49,559 nt of DNA from NCBI RefSeq assembly GCF_019510245.1, contig NZ_JAEKKT010000175.1:1-49559 (forward strand). Reading direction: 5' to 3'. Shown in pieces: positions 8,593-18,025 of this stretch (positions are counted from its first letter, which is position 1; every line of letters starts with the position of its first letter). A program made the translations under genes and the position numbers. This DNA is from Streptomyces sp. (lineage in GTDB: Bacteria > Actinomycetota > Actinomycetes > Streptomycetales > Streptomycetaceae). Below the pieces are notes generated by a model that was given only the letters and a program-made list of their open reading frames with translations, was not told the DNA's origin and ran no database searches.

Positions 8593-8980
8593 CTCCTGGC
8601 GGGTCCGGGTCGGCCCGCGTCGACGTGGGGCGCGCCGGTGATGACGGCCGTGTGGCGCGCGGCCGTTCCCGCGGTGTCGTCGTGCTGCTCGCGGGCGGCG
8701 TTTCCGCTGGTGGAAGGAGTGCTCGTCCGGCCGCCCCCAAGAAAATCGCGCCGGTGCGCAGCCCCCCGAGCGGGCGGTCGAAGGGGCCCTCGGACGAAAA
8801 AGACGGGCCGGGGCGGCGGGAGTGGGGGCACGCGGCCTGCCCCGCATCGTGCCAATCCGGCGTACCCCCCACCCCTACCACTACACCCCGGACAAACGCA
8901 CCCCCGCCCGCACCGACCTACGGTGGACGCGAACACCCTGCACACAGCCATCCCCAACGCGGAAGGGCCGGGACCCGCAC
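8593..8980. other. Gap between tetR and the aldehyde dehydrogenase pseudogene
   Basis: 388 bp without a convincing gene. It is C-rich on the plus strand in its second half and ends with GGAAGG upstream of ATG 8981. No clear hairpin, repeat or small gene was found. Confidence 0.5.
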
Positions 8981-10361
8981 ATGACCTCCACCCACGCCTT
9001 CTGGCTCGCCGGCCGCCAGGCCACCGGCGAGGACACCTTCGACGTCACCAACCCGTGGGACGCCCGTCTCGTCGGCAAGGTCAGCGTGCCCACCGACGCC
9101 CAGGTCGAGGAAGCCGTCGCCGCCGCGTACGCCGTACGGGACGAGTTCGCCGCCACCCCGGCCCACATACGCGCCGCCGCCCTCGACCACGTCAGCCGCC
9201 GCCTCGCCGAGCGCACCGAGGAGATCGCCCAGCTGATCTCCGCCGAGAACGGCAAGCCGGTGAAGTGGGCCCGGGGGGAGGTCGGCCGTGCCGTCTCCGT
9301 GTTCCGGTTCGCCGCGGAGGAGGCCCGGCGGTTCAACCCCGAAGGGCGTCGTTCTCGGCATCGCGCCCTTCAACTTCCCCCTCAACCTGTGCGCCCACAA
9401 GATCGCCCCGGCGATCGCGGCCGGCGTGCCGATCATCCTGAAGCCGGCCCCGGCCACGCCGCTCTCCGGCCTGATCATCGGCGACCTGCTCGCCGAGACC
9501 ACCGGTCTCCCGGCCGGCTCCTGGTCGATCCTCCCGGTCGCCAACGACAAGATGGCCGCCCTCGTCCAGGACGAGCGCCTCCCGGTCATCTCGTTCACCG
9601 GTTCCGAGAAGGTCGGTTACTCGATCATGGACTCGGTGCCCCGCAAGCACTGCACCCTGGAACTCGGCGGCAACGGCGCGGCCGTCGTCCTCGGCGACTA
9701 CGCGAGCGACGCCGACCTGGACTGGGCCGCGACCCGCATCGCGACCTTCTCCAACTACCAGGGCGGCCAGTCCTGCATCTCGGTGCAGCGGGTCATCGCC
9801 GACGCCGCCGTCTACGACCGTCTCCTTCCGCGCATCGTCGCGGCCGTAGAGGCCCAGGTCACCGGCGACCCAGCCGACGACCGGACCGACGTCGGCCCGC
9901 TGGTCAGCGAGGCGGCCGCGGAGCGGGTCGAGGCGTGGGTGAAGGAGGCCGTCGAGGCCGGCGCCACCCTGGTCACCGGCGGCGACCGCGACGGCGCCAG
10001 CTACGCGCCGACCGTCCTCACCGACGTACCGGAGGACACCACCCTCTCCTGCGAGGAGGTCTTCGGACCCGTCCTCACCGTGCAGAAGGTGAACGGCGAG
10101 GACGAGGCGTTCGCCGCCGTCAACGCCTCCAAGTACGGCCTCCAGGCGGGCGTGTTCACCCACGACCTCCAGGGCGCCTTCCGCGCCCACCGTGCCCTCG
10201 AGGTCGGCGGTGTCGTGATCGGCGACGTCCCCTCCTACCGTGCCGACCAGATGCCGTACGGCGGCGTGAAGCAGTCCGGCGTCGGCCGCGAGGGCGTCAA
10301 GTTCGCGATGGACGACTACACGTACGAGCGCGTCCTGGTCCTCACCGGCCTCGCCCTCTGA
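8981..10361 (+). pseudogene. Aldehyde dehydrogenase, broken by an internal deletion and frameshift
   Basis: NAD(P)-dependent aldehyde dehydrogenase in two frames. The first part starts at ATG 8981 and matches the family through EEARRFN near 9340. The rest continues one frame over from PKGVVLGIAPFNFP to the stop at 10361. The downstream part keeps FTGSEKVG, the Glu motif ELGGNGA and the Cys motif GQSC. The segment that should join the parts (family form about GGEAQRLDT...TRRF) is missing. The total is 1381 bp against about 1446 bp expected for a 481-aa homologue, so roughly 65 bp are lost. Either the gene is inactivated or the sequence is wrong here. Intact homologues oxidise aldehydes such as succinate or malonate semialdehyde; which one is unclear. 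Confidence 0.85.
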
Positions 10362-10388
10362 TCTGCCACGGACGGACCGGAGAGCGAC

Positions 10389-10429
10389 GAGACGGCCGCA
10401 GCCCGCTGTGCGGGGGCTGCGGCCGTCTC
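10389..10429 (+). terminator. Intrinsic-type hairpin after the aldehyde dehydrogenase
   Basis: Two perfectly complementary 16-base arms (10389-10404 and 10414-10429) with a 9-base loop, 28 bp after the stop codon. No long T tract follows, which is normal for Streptomyces terminators. Confidence 0.8.
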
Positions 10430-10600
10430 CCTTCTCACCGGCTTCACCCGGCCGGCGGGACTGCCGCGAAAGTCAACGCCGGGACGGCGGGTTCCGCTGC
10501 AGGGGTGGTTTGCCGTCACGGCCGGCGCTCTGCCGACGGGCCGCCAGGACACTGGCCGGTGGGGCGGCCGGGGGCGCCGCCGTGGAAGGCGGGGGAGCCC

Positions 10601-12988
10601 ATGGCCGACAGCAGGATCCTGGTCGCGGTGCCCGAACACCCGCGGGGCGAGGGCGCCGGGTCCCAGCAGTTACGGGCGATCCGGGACGCGATCGAGGCGG
10701 GCGGGTTCGAAGTCCGGTGGGCGGTCACGGCCGAGGACGCGGACGCGGTACTGCGCACCGAGGCCGGCCTGGCCGCCGCGCTGGTGGCCTGGGACCTCCC
10801 CGGAGCCTGCGGTGACGGGCCCGGCGCCGCGCTCGCCGCGCCGGACGGCACACTCGCCCGGCCGGCCCGCACCCTCGACGGGACTCCGGGCGGCGGCTCC
10901 GTACTGCGCCGGATCGGCCGCCGTTTCCGGGACCTGCCGGTCTTCCTGGTGATGACCGGCGAGGGCCTGGGGGAGTTGCCGCTGTGGGTGTCCGAGTCGG
11001 TCGTGGGCTACGTCTGGCCGCTGGAGGACACCCCTGGCTTCATCGCGGGCCGCATCACCGCCGCCGCCCGCGCCTACCGGGAATCCGTGCTGCCGCCGTT
11101 CTTCCGGGCGCTGCGCCGCTTCGACGACGCCCACGAGTACTCCTGGCACACCCCGGCCCACTCCGGCGGCGTCGCCTTCCTCAAGTCACCTGCGGGGCGC
11201 GCCTTCCACGACTACTTCGGGGAGCGGCTGCTGCGCAGCGACCTGTCGATCTCCGTCGAGGAACTGGGCTCGCTGTTCGAGCACACCGGCCCGATCGGCG
11301 AGGCGGAGCGCAACGCCGCCCGTGTGTTCGGCTCCGACCTCACCTACTTCGTGCTGCACGGCGACTCGACGTGCAACCGCCTGGTGGGCCATTACAGCGT
11401 GACCCGCGACGAGATCGCGCTGGTGGACCGCAACTGCCACAAGTCCGTACTGCACGGCCTGGTCGTCTCGGGCGCCCGGCCGGTCTACCTGGTTCCCACC
11501 CGTAACGGCTACGGCCTGGCGGGACCGCTGCCCCCGGCCGAGATCGCCGCCGACGCGGTGGCGGCCCGGATCGCCGCGCACCCGCTCACCGAGGGCGCGG
11601 TTTCCCCGCACCCGCAGTACGCGGTGTTCACCAACTCCACCTACGACGGCCTGAGTTACGACGCCGTGCCCGCCGCTCGCGCGCTGGCCGCCAGTACGCC
11701 CCGGGTGCACTTCGACGAGGCGTGGTTCGCGTACGCCCGTTTCCACCCGCTCTACGCCGGCCGCTACGGAATGTCGGTGGGCGAGGAGACCTTCCCCGGC
11801 CCGGACCGCCCGACCGTGTTCGCCACCCAGTCCACGCACAAGCTGCTGGCGGCGTTGTCGCAGAGCGCGATGGTGCACGTGCGGCCCGCACCGCGGGCAC
11901 CGGTCGAGCACGACCGGTTCAACGAGGCGCTGATGATGCACGGCACCACCTCGCCCCTCTATCCGATGATCGCCTCGCTCGACGTGGCGACGGCCATGAT
12001 GGACGGCCCACAGGGCGAGTGGCTGATCGACGAGGCCGTCACCGAGGCGATCCGCTTCCGGCAGGAGATGGTGCGGCTGGGACGGCGGATCGAGAGCGCC
12101 GGGGACCGGCCGCCGTGGTTCTTCGGGGTGTGGCAACCGGACACGGTCACCGACCCGGCGACCGGCGACCGGCTGAGGTTCGAGGAAGCCCCGCCGGAGC
12201 TGCTGCGCACCGACCAGTCCTGCTGGCTGCTGGAGCCGGGCGCCGACTGGCACGGATTCCCCGGGCTGACCGAGGGCCACACCATGCTGGACCCCATCAA
12301 GGTCACGCTGACCTGCCCGGGGATCAGCGCCACCGGCGAGATGACCGAGGAGGGCATCCCGGCCCGGGTGCTCACCGCCTATCTGGGCACCCGCAAGATC
12401 GTCGTGGAGAAGACCGACAGCTACACCACCCTGATCCTGTTCTCCATGGGCATCACCAAGGGCAAGTGGGGCACCCTGCTGGACGCCCTGACGGATTTCA
12501 AGGCCCTCTACGACGCCGACGCCCCACTGGAGCGGGTCCTGCCGGAGGCCGTCGCCGCGCACCCCCGCCGGTACGCGGGCCTGACCCTGCGCGCGCTGTG
12601 CCAGGACATGCACGAGCAACTGCGCTCCGCGCGCCTGGTGGAGCTTCTGGACACGGCCTTCCAGCAGCTCCCGCAGCCCGTGGCGCCACCTCAGCACTGT
12701 TACCAGCGGCTGGTGCGGGGAGGCACCGAGCGTATCCGGATCTCGGAGGCGGCGGGCCGGGTGGCCGCCGCCATGGTGACCGTCACCCCGCCGGGCATCC
12801 CGGTCCTGATGCCGGGCGAGTCGACCGGCGCCCCCGACGGCCCGCTGCTGCGTTACCTGACAGCCCTGGAGTCCTTCGACCGCCGTTTCCCCGGCTTCCG
12901 CAGCGAGACCCACGGCGTGACCATCGACGAGGACACCGGCGACTACCTGATCGAGTGCCTGTCCCTGGACGGGGAGCCGCACCCGTAG
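10601..12988 (+). CDS. Lysine/ornithine/arginine decarboxylase, fold type I
   Basis: A 795-aa PLP-dependent basic amino-acid decarboxylase of the CadA/SpeC/AdiA group, which makes cadaverine, putrescine or agmatine with CO2. It has an N-terminal receiver-like wing domain (about 1-130), the PLP domain with the Schiff-base lysine K414 in ATQSTHKLLAALSQ, the aspartate motif HFDEAWFAY, and the C-terminal domain (ITKGKWGTLL onwards). Family length is 710-760 aa. ATG 10601 has GGGGGAG 4 bases upstream. Codon 24 is TTA (10670-10672), the rare leucine codon read by the bldA tRNA, so translation may depend on developmental stage. Substrate preference cannot be read from sequence. It stands alone between two strong hairpins. 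Confidence 0.88.
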   Translation: MADSRILVAVPEHPRGEGAGSQQLRAIRDAIEAGGFEVRWAVTAEDADAVLRTEAGLAAALVAWDLPGACGDGPGAALAAPDGTLARPARTLDGTPGGGSVLRRIGRRFRDLPVFLVMTGEGLGELPLWVSESVVGYVWPLEDTPGFIAGRITAAARAYRESVLPPFFRALRRFDDAHEYSWHTPAHSGGVAFLKSPAGRAFHDYFGERLLRSDLSISVEELGSLFEHTGPIGEAERNAARVFGSDLTYFVLHGDSTCNRLVGHYSVTRDEIALVDRNCHKSVLHGLVVSGARPVYLVPTRNGYGLAGPLPPAEIAADAVAARIAAHPLTEGAVSPHPQYAVFTNSTYDGLSYDAVPAARALAASTPRVHFDEAWFAYARFHPLYAGRYGMSVGEETFPGPDRPTVFATQSTHKLLAALSQSAMVHVRPAPRAPVEHDRFNEALMMHGTTSPLYPMIASLDVATAMMDGPQGEWLIDEAVTEAIRFRQEMVRLGRRIESAGDRPPWFFGVWQPDTVTDPATGDRLRFEEAPPELLRTDQSCWLLEPGADWHGFPGLTEGHTMLDPIKVTLTCPGISATGEMTEEGIPARVLTAYLGTRKIVVEKTDSYTTLILFSMGITKGKWGTLLDALTDFKALYDADAPLERVLPEAVAAHPRRYAGLTLRALCQDMHEQLRSARLVELLDTAFQQLPQPVAPPQHCYQRLVRGGTERIRISEAAGRVAAAMVTVTPPGIPVLMPGESTGAPDGPLLRYLTALESFDRRFPGFRSETHGVTIDEDTGDYLIECLSLDGEPHP

Positions 12989-13045
12989 CACTCGCCCGGG
13001 CCTGTCGGCCGGCTCGACCGGTCTCCGGCTGACGGGAAGCACTTC

Positions 13046-13091
13046 GGGTAGGGGCCGGGCACCGGTGCCTCCCGGTGCCCGGCCCCTACCC
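13046..13091. terminator. Strong bidirectional terminator
   Basis: Perfect 20-bp stem (13046-13065 with 13072-13091) and a 6-base loop, in the gap between the convergent decarboxylase and GH3 genes. It can serve both. Confidence 0.9.
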
Positions 13092-13112
13092 CTTGCCGGC
13101 CGCTCCGGACCC

Positions 13113-15956
13113 TCAACCGGAGAAGCCGACGTGCGCGAGCCGTAGCGTCCCGCGCAGTCCGAGGTGGAGGTCGTGCACGCCCTCGGCGGCGAGCGGGGCC
13201 GTGAGCGTGGTGTAGGTGTACGCGTCGGCGGTCGGCTCGTCGAGGACCAGTACGGCCACCGGCGGGCCGCCGTCGAGGGAGAGCTCCAACCTGCCCGTGC
13301 CCGACACCCGTGCGGCCACCTCGGTCACCCCCTTGCCGAAGTCGCAGTCCCGGTAGACGAGTTCTCCCGGACCGCCGCCCTCGGGCGTCACCGCGTCGCC
13401 GTCCGTCCTCGTGCGGTCCACGATCGCGATGCCCGACCGCTCGTCGAAGTCGGCCGCCGCCAGGCCGGGTTCGGAGGCGACGGCCCGCGGCGCCGCCGGC
13501 TCGCCGTCCAGGACCACGGTCGTACGCAGCCGGATGTCCGCGCTGGACGCGCCCACCAGTACGTCGTACGCACCGCCCTCCAGGCGCCGTCCGCCGCGTG
13601 CCACGTCCCAGAACTCGAAGGCGGAGAGCGGGACTTCGAAGGTCACGCCGGTCCGCTCGCCGGGGCGCAGGGCGAGCCGCCGGTGGGCGAGGAGTTCGCG
13701 GCGCGGGCGTACCGAGGACGGCTCGACGGCCCGGGTGTAGAGCTGGGCCACCTCGTCCGCCGGTACGTCGCCGGTGTTGGCGACCGTGAAGGAGACGCGG
13801 AGCGCTCCGTCCGTCACCTCGGTCGCCAGGTCCGCGTAGGAGAAGGACGCGTAGGACAGGCCGTGGCCGAACGGGAAGAGCGGGGCGCCCTCGAAGTAGA
13901 GGTAGGTCTGGCGGGCGCCCAGCACGTCGTAGTCGAGCAGGTCCGGAAGGTCCGCGTCTGAGGCGTACCAGGTCTGCGGGAGGCGGCCCGCGGGGGAGAC
14001 GTCACCGGCCAGCACGCGGGCGAGCGCGGTACCGGCCGCCTGGCCGCCGTGGGCCGTCCAGAGCACGGCCGGCAGCTGGGCCGCGTCCACCGCGTACGGG
14101 TACGACGACACCAGCGCCAGCACCGTGGCCGGGTTCGCCGCGCGGGCGGCCCGCAGGAGGCGCTCCTGGTGCGGGGGCAGGGCGAGGGTCGTACGGTCCT
14201 CGGTCTCGCGGCCGTTGATGTGCGGGTCGTTGCCCGCCACCACCAGGACCGCGTCGGCCGCGGCGGCCACCCTGGTGACGGCGTCCGAACCGCGTTCGAC
14301 GATGATCAACTCGAAGATCGAGGCGTTTTCGGCGGCAACCTTCACCCCGTCGGCGGCGACAGAGACGTGGCGACCCGTGCCGAGGTGCCGGAGGAGGTGA
14401 CCGTTCTCGTGGGGTTCCAGGCGGAACGTCTCCTGGACGACCCAGCCGCCTGGCTGGTCCGCGGCGGCGCGGACGAAGCCGTCCTCGGCGACGGAGAGGT
14501 AGCGGCCGTCCGGGGCGCGCAGCGTCAGCACCCCCTCGCCCCAGTCGACGAGGGCGAGTTCGGTGCCGGTGGCGTCGGTGGTCAGCGGGGGCAGGTCCGT
14601 GCGGCCCGCGAGCAGCGCCGGGTCCAGGGCGCCCGCCGCGCCGCGCACCTCCTCGGCGGCCTCGGGAGCGGGCGGCACGTGCAGGAAGGTGCCGTCCGCG
14701 AGCCGCAGCCGGACCCGGTCCACCCCCTCCGCGAACTCCACGCGCTCCGCGCCGAACCGCTCGTACAGGCCCTCCAGGGGAGTGGAGCGGTGCATCAGGG
14801 TGCCGCTGTACCAGTCGAGCTTGCACTCGTCGGCGAGCAGACCGACCACGGCGATCCGGGTGTCGTGGGCGAGCGGCAGCAGGTCCCCGTCGTTCTTGAG
14901 GAGCACGACCGCCTGTTCCGCCGCCTCCTGGGCGAGGGCGCGGTGGGCCGGGGTGTCGAACTCGGCGGCCCCCGGGTGCGGGTCGTCGTGCGGGTCGAAC
15001 TCCCCGAGGCGGAAGCGGACCGAGAGCTGGCGGCGGACCGCCGTGTCGATGTCCTTCTCCGTCAGCAGGCCCTGGGCGAGTGCCCCGTTGACCCGGGCGA
15101 TGATCTGCGCGCTGTCCGTGCCGTGGTCGGTGAAGCTGTCGACGCCGGCGAGCAGCGCGGCCGCCGTCGCTTCCTCGTGCGTGGCGAAGTAGTGCTCGTG
15201 GTCGACCAGGTTGCTGGGCGCGCCGGCGTCCGAGCAGACCAGCAGCTCCTCGTCGGTCCAGTTGCGCAACTGCTCGCGCAGGTACGGGGAGACGTGGTTG
15301 GGGCGGCCGTTGACCAGGTTGTACGCGGGCATCACCCCGGCCACCGCGCCCGCCTCCACGGTCTCCCGGAAGGCGCGCAGGTCGTACTCGTGCAGGACGC
15401 GCGGGCGGACCGAGGAGGAGGAAGTGGCCCGGTCCGTCTCGTTGTTGTGGGCCAGCCAGTGCTTCAGGACGGGGGCCGTGCGCCAGTACACCGGGTGGTC
15501 GCCGCGCAGGCCGCGGGTGTAGGCGGTGGCGATGGCGGAGGTCAGCTTCGGGTCCTCGGAGTAGCCCTCCTCGTTGCGGCCCCACAACGGATGGCGGAGC
15601 AGGTTCACCGTCGGGGCCCAGACGTTGAGGCCGACCCGGTCGTCGTGGGCCCGCATCGCCCGGACCTCCTTGGACACGGCCTCCCCGACCCGTCGTACGA
15701 GATCGGTGTTCCAGGTCGCGCCGAGCCCCACCGCCTGCGGGAACACCGTCGCCGGGCCCATCCAGGCCACCCCGTGCAGAGCCTCCTGCCCGGTGCGGAA
15801 CGCGGCGATGCCCAGCCGCTCGACGGCGGGCGTGAACTGGTGCAGGAAGGAGACCTTCTCGTCCAGGGTGAGCCGGGTCAGCAGATCGTCGATGCGCTTC
15901 GCGAACGGCAGACGAGGATCGCGGAAAGGCGGCGTAGGCGGCGTTTGAGCGGTCAC
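13113..15956 (-). CDS. GH3 beta-glucosidase with inserted beta-trefoil-like and C-terminal CBM6-like domains
   Basis: A 947-aa family 3 glycosidase with no signal peptide, so probably cytoplasmic, expected to remove beta-linked glucose from oligosaccharides. The GH3 N-domain carries the nucleophile Asp in VCSDAG (residue 243) and the K-H-W motif VLKHWLAHNNE. The C-domain resumes after an insert around residues 430-560 with fascin-like repeats (LTLRAPDGRYLSV, LRHLGTGRHVSV). A fibronectin-III-like domain and a CBM6/35-like tail follow. I chose GTG 15956 because AAGGGGAA precedes it; ATG 16013 would put the operator inside the coding sequence. It is divergent from the transporter operon, with an operator just upstream. 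The substrate inferred from context is xyloglucan-derived cello-oligosaccharide. Confidence 0.88.
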   Translation of the reverse strand: MTAQTPPTPPFRDPRLPFAKRIDDLLTRLTLDEKVSFLHQFTPAVERLGIAAFRTGQEALHGVAWMGPATVFPQAVGLGATWNTDLVRRVGEAVSKEVRAMRAHDDRVGLNVWAPTVNLLRHPLWGRNEEGYSEDPKLTSAIATAYTRGLRGDHPVYWRTAPVLKHWLAHNNETDRATSSSSVRPRVLHEYDLRAFRETVEAGAVAGVMPAYNLVNGRPNHVSPYLREQLRNWTDEELLVCSDAGAPSNLVDHEHYFATHEEATAAALLAGVDSFTDHGTDSAQIIARVNGALAQGLLTEKDIDTAVRRQLSVRFRLGEFDPHDDPHPGAAEFDTPAHRALAQEAAEQAVVLLKNDGDLLPLAHDTRIAVVGLLADECKLDWYSGTLMHRSTPLEGLYERFGAERVEFAEGVDRVRLRLADGTFLHVPPAPEAAEEVRGAAGALDPALLAGRTDLPPLTTDATGTELALVDWGEGVLTLRAPDGRYLSVAEDGFVRAAADQPGGWVVQETFRLEPHENGHLLRHLGTGRHVSVAADGVKVAAENASIFELIIVERGSDAVTRVAAAADAVLVVAGNDPHINGRETEDRTTLALPPHQERLLRAARAANPATVLALVSSYPYAVDAAQLPAVLWTAHGGQAAGTALARVLAGDVSPAGRLPQTWYASDADLPDLLDYDVLGARQTYLYFEGAPLFPFGHGLSYASFSYADLATEVTDGALRVSFTVANTGDVPADEVAQLYTRAVEPSSVRPRRELLAHRRLALRPGERTGVTFEVPLSAFEFWDVARGGRRLEGGAYDVLVGASSADIRLRTTVVLDGEPAAPRAVASEPGLAAADFDERSGIAIVDRTRTDGDAVTPEGGGPGELVYRDCDFGKGVTEVAARVSGTGRLELSLDGGPPVAVLVLDEPTADAYTYTTLTAPLAAEGVHDLHLGLRGTLRLAHVGFSG

Positions 15957-15992
15957 GTGCGGTTCCCCTTGCGATGGAGCGACGAGGAGCTT

Positions 15993-16006
15993 TCGAAGCG
16001 CTTCGA
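15993..16006. promoter_or_regulatory. LacI-type operator for the GH3 gene
   Basis: Perfect 14-bp palindrome TCGAAGCGCTTCGA with a CG centre, the shape bound by LacI-family repressors. On the minus strand it lies 37 bp before the GTG start and about 24 bp after a TTGACA -35 candidate (16030-16035), so a bound repressor would block initiation. Three further copies lie at 16153, 31905 and 31995. Confidence 0.8.
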
Positions 16007-16113
16007 TGCTCATTCGGCGCAGGGGTGGGTGTCAAGAGACGCTCACCGATATTTCAAGCGGCACATAACCAGAGGTCACCCCTGACACCTCGGAGGAATC
16101 TTGGAAGCGACCC

Positions 16114-16142
16114 TTGTGCACCCCCGAGTGTTCACTTAACCT
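16114..16142 (+). promoter_or_regulatory. Probable promoter of the xyloglucan transporter operon
   Basis: TTGTGC (16114-16119), a 17-base spacer and TAACCT (16137-16142) put the start of transcription near 16149, directly against the operator at 16153-16166. The match to consensus is moderate; the operator position supports it. Confidence 0.5.
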
Positions 16143-16152
16143 CGCAGCAACA

Positions 16153-16166
16153 TCGAAGCGCTTCGA
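16153..16166. promoter_or_regulatory. LacI-type operator for the transporter/GH74/GH42/GH95 operon
   Basis: The same 14-bp palindrome, TCGAAGCGCTTCGA, 160 bp from the GH3 copy and just downstream of the predicted -10. It is well placed for repression. The solute-binding protein gene starts 140 bp further on. Confidence 0.8.
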
Positions 16167-16305
16167 CTACCCGGGCCCCTGCAGGACGCAGCACGGGGAC
16201 GCACGACAGAGGTCGGGGACAGCTTCCGCTCAGCCAGTTCCACTCGAGACACCGCAGCCGACGGCCACCGCCGGGTGTCCTGGTGCGCCATGAAGGGTTG
16301 ACGCA

Positions 16306-17997
16306 ATGACGCCGAACGCCGCTTCCGCCCCCGCCGGGCCGAGCCGGAGAAGTTTCCTCGCCTCCACGGCAGTCGCCACCGCAGCGGTGGCGGGCGGGAT
16401 GCCGCTGCTCGCCGCCTGCGGGGCGTCGGACAGCGGGTCTGGAGGGGGCTCCTCGTCGGGCAAGGGCACCCAGAAGCTCCTGCCATCCTACGTCGCCAAC
16501 AACGTGGTGACGCCGGACATCCCGTCGAAGAACGGCTCCTCGATCGGCTTCACCAGCAAGCTCGACCTGGCGTCCCTGAAGACCTCGGTCCCGAAGAAGC
16601 TCGGCAAGGGCGGCAAGGTCACCGTCATGTCGCCGTTCTGGGGTTCCCCGCCCAAGCAGGACAACGCCTACTACAAGGCGATGAACGACATGATCGGCGT
16701 CGATGTCCAGTGGCAGAACCAGGACGGCAACACCTACGACCAGAAACTCGGCGCGGTCCTCGCCTCCAGCGACGTACCGGACGTCGTGGTCATCCCGAAC
16801 TGGAACATGGGCGGCAAGATACCCACCGCCATCATCAGCAAGTTCGCCGACCTCGGACCGTACCTTTCGGGCGACAAGGTGAAGGACTACCCGAACCTCG
16901 CCGCCATCCCGACCGACGCCTGGCGGCGCTGCATCTTCGGCGGCAAGCTGCGCGGACTGCCGATGCCGGCCTCGTACGTCACCAACATCGTGCCCTTCTA
17001 CCGCAAGGACATCTTCGACAAGAAGGGCTACCAGGTCCCGCGCTCGGCGGACGAGTTCCTCGCCCTGGCCAAGGAGATCACCAACGCCAAGGCCAAGCGC
17101 TGGGCCTGCATGGACATGAAGTGGACCGCCTGGCAGATGTTCAGCGTCCTCTCCGGCAGCGAGAAGCCGCTCGGCTGGAACCTCGTCGACGGCAAGCTGA
17201 TCAACCGCATCGAGACCGACGAGTACCTCGAAGCGCTGGAGTGGACCCGCAAGCTCTTCGCCGCCGGGGTCGTCCACCCAGACGCGATGCTGGGCAAGAA
17301 CGCCCCCGACGCGGGCCCCAAGTTCGCGGCCGGCGAGTTCCTGATCTACCCCAATGACATCAGCCAGTGGTGGAGCCGCACCGCCGAACAGGCCACCCAG
17401 AACCCGGACTACAAGATCTGGGGCATGGACGTCTACGCCCACGACGGCGGCAACCCGCAGGTCTGGGCCGAACAACCCGCCGGCATCTTCGCCTTCGTCA
17501 ACAAGAAGGCCTCGGAGTCCGTGATCCACGACGTGCTGGCCGTCGCCAACACCACCGCCGCGCCGTACGGCACCAAGGAGTACATGGCCACCAACTACGG
17601 CGTCGAGGGCACCCACTACACCGTCAAGAACGGTGTGCCCACCAAGACCACCCAAGGCAACAACGAAGTCCTCAACGCCTACGTCATGGTCGCCAGCCCC
17701 GCCCCCACCATCGCCCACCCCGACTTCCCCGAGGTCGCCAAGGCCCAGGTGGAGTGGCAGCAGCGGATGGGCTCCTTCACCAAGAAGTCCAGCTTCTTCG
17801 GCCAGATGATCACCGAGCCGTCCCGCTACACCAACCTCATGGACGACTTCGAGACGCTCGAGGACGACATCACCCGCGGCCGCAAGAAGATCAGCGACAT
17901 GCAGCAGGCCGTCGCGGAATGGAAGAGCAAGGGCGGCGACAAGCTGCGCGACTGGTACCAGAAGCTGCTCGACGACAACGGTTCGTCCGCGAGCTGA
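16306..17997 (+). CDS. Sugar ABC transporter solute-binding lipoprotein
   Basis: A 563-aa substrate-binding protein of the large (LplA-like) class that partners two LplB/LplC-type permeases. The N-terminus has a twin-arginine motif (SRRSFLA, residues 13-19), a hydrophobic stretch and a lipobox (LLAAC), so it is exported folded and anchored to the outer membrane face. Many surface Trp residues (WQNQDGN, WQMF, QWWSR) fit oligosaccharide binding. It is the first gene of the operon, 29 bp before the first permease; GAAGGG precedes ATG 16306. From the neighbouring enzymes the ligand is inferred to be xyloglucan oligosaccharides. Confidence 0.92.
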   Translation: MTPNAASAPAGPSRRSFLASTAVATAAVAGGMPLLAACGASDSGSGGGSSSGKGTQKLLPSYVANNVVTPDIPSKNGSSIGFTSKLDLASLKTSVPKKLGKGGKVTVMSPFWGSPPKQDNAYYKAMNDMIGVDVQWQNQDGNTYDQKLGAVLASSDVPDVVVIPNWNMGGKIPTAIISKFADLGPYLSGDKVKDYPNLAAIPTDAWRRCIFGGKLRGLPMPASYVTNIVPFYRKDIFDKKGYQVPRSADEFLALAKEITNAKAKRWACMDMKWTAWQMFSVLSGSEKPLGWNLVDGKLINRIETDEYLEALEWTRKLFAAGVVHPDAMLGKNAPDAGPKFAAGEFLIYPNDISQWWSRTAEQATQNPDYKIWGMDVYAHDGGNPQVWAEQPAGIFAFVNKKASESVIHDVLAVANTTAAPYGTKEYMATNYGVEGTHYTVKNGVPTKTTQGNNEVLNAYVMVASPAPTIAHPDFPEVAKAQVEWQQRMGSFTKKSSFFGQMITEPSRYTNLMDDFETLEDDITRGRKKISDMQQAVAEWKSKGGDKLRDWYQKLLDDNGSSAS

Positions 17998-18025
17998 CCC
18001 GGAAGCCGAGGCAAGGAGAACGGCC

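Noticed and set aside
8822..10600. A single very long plus-strand reading frame running through the aldehyde dehydrogenase into the decarboxylase
   Set aside because: Only its first part (8981 to about 9340) and last part (from 10601) look like proteins. The middle is Arg/Pro-rich nonsense in the wrong frame. It is stop-poor high-GC sequence, not a fusion gene.
15957..16013. Upstream ATG at 16013 for the GH3 enzyme
   Set aside because: It would place the operator inside the coding region and has no good ribosome site; GTG 15956 has one.
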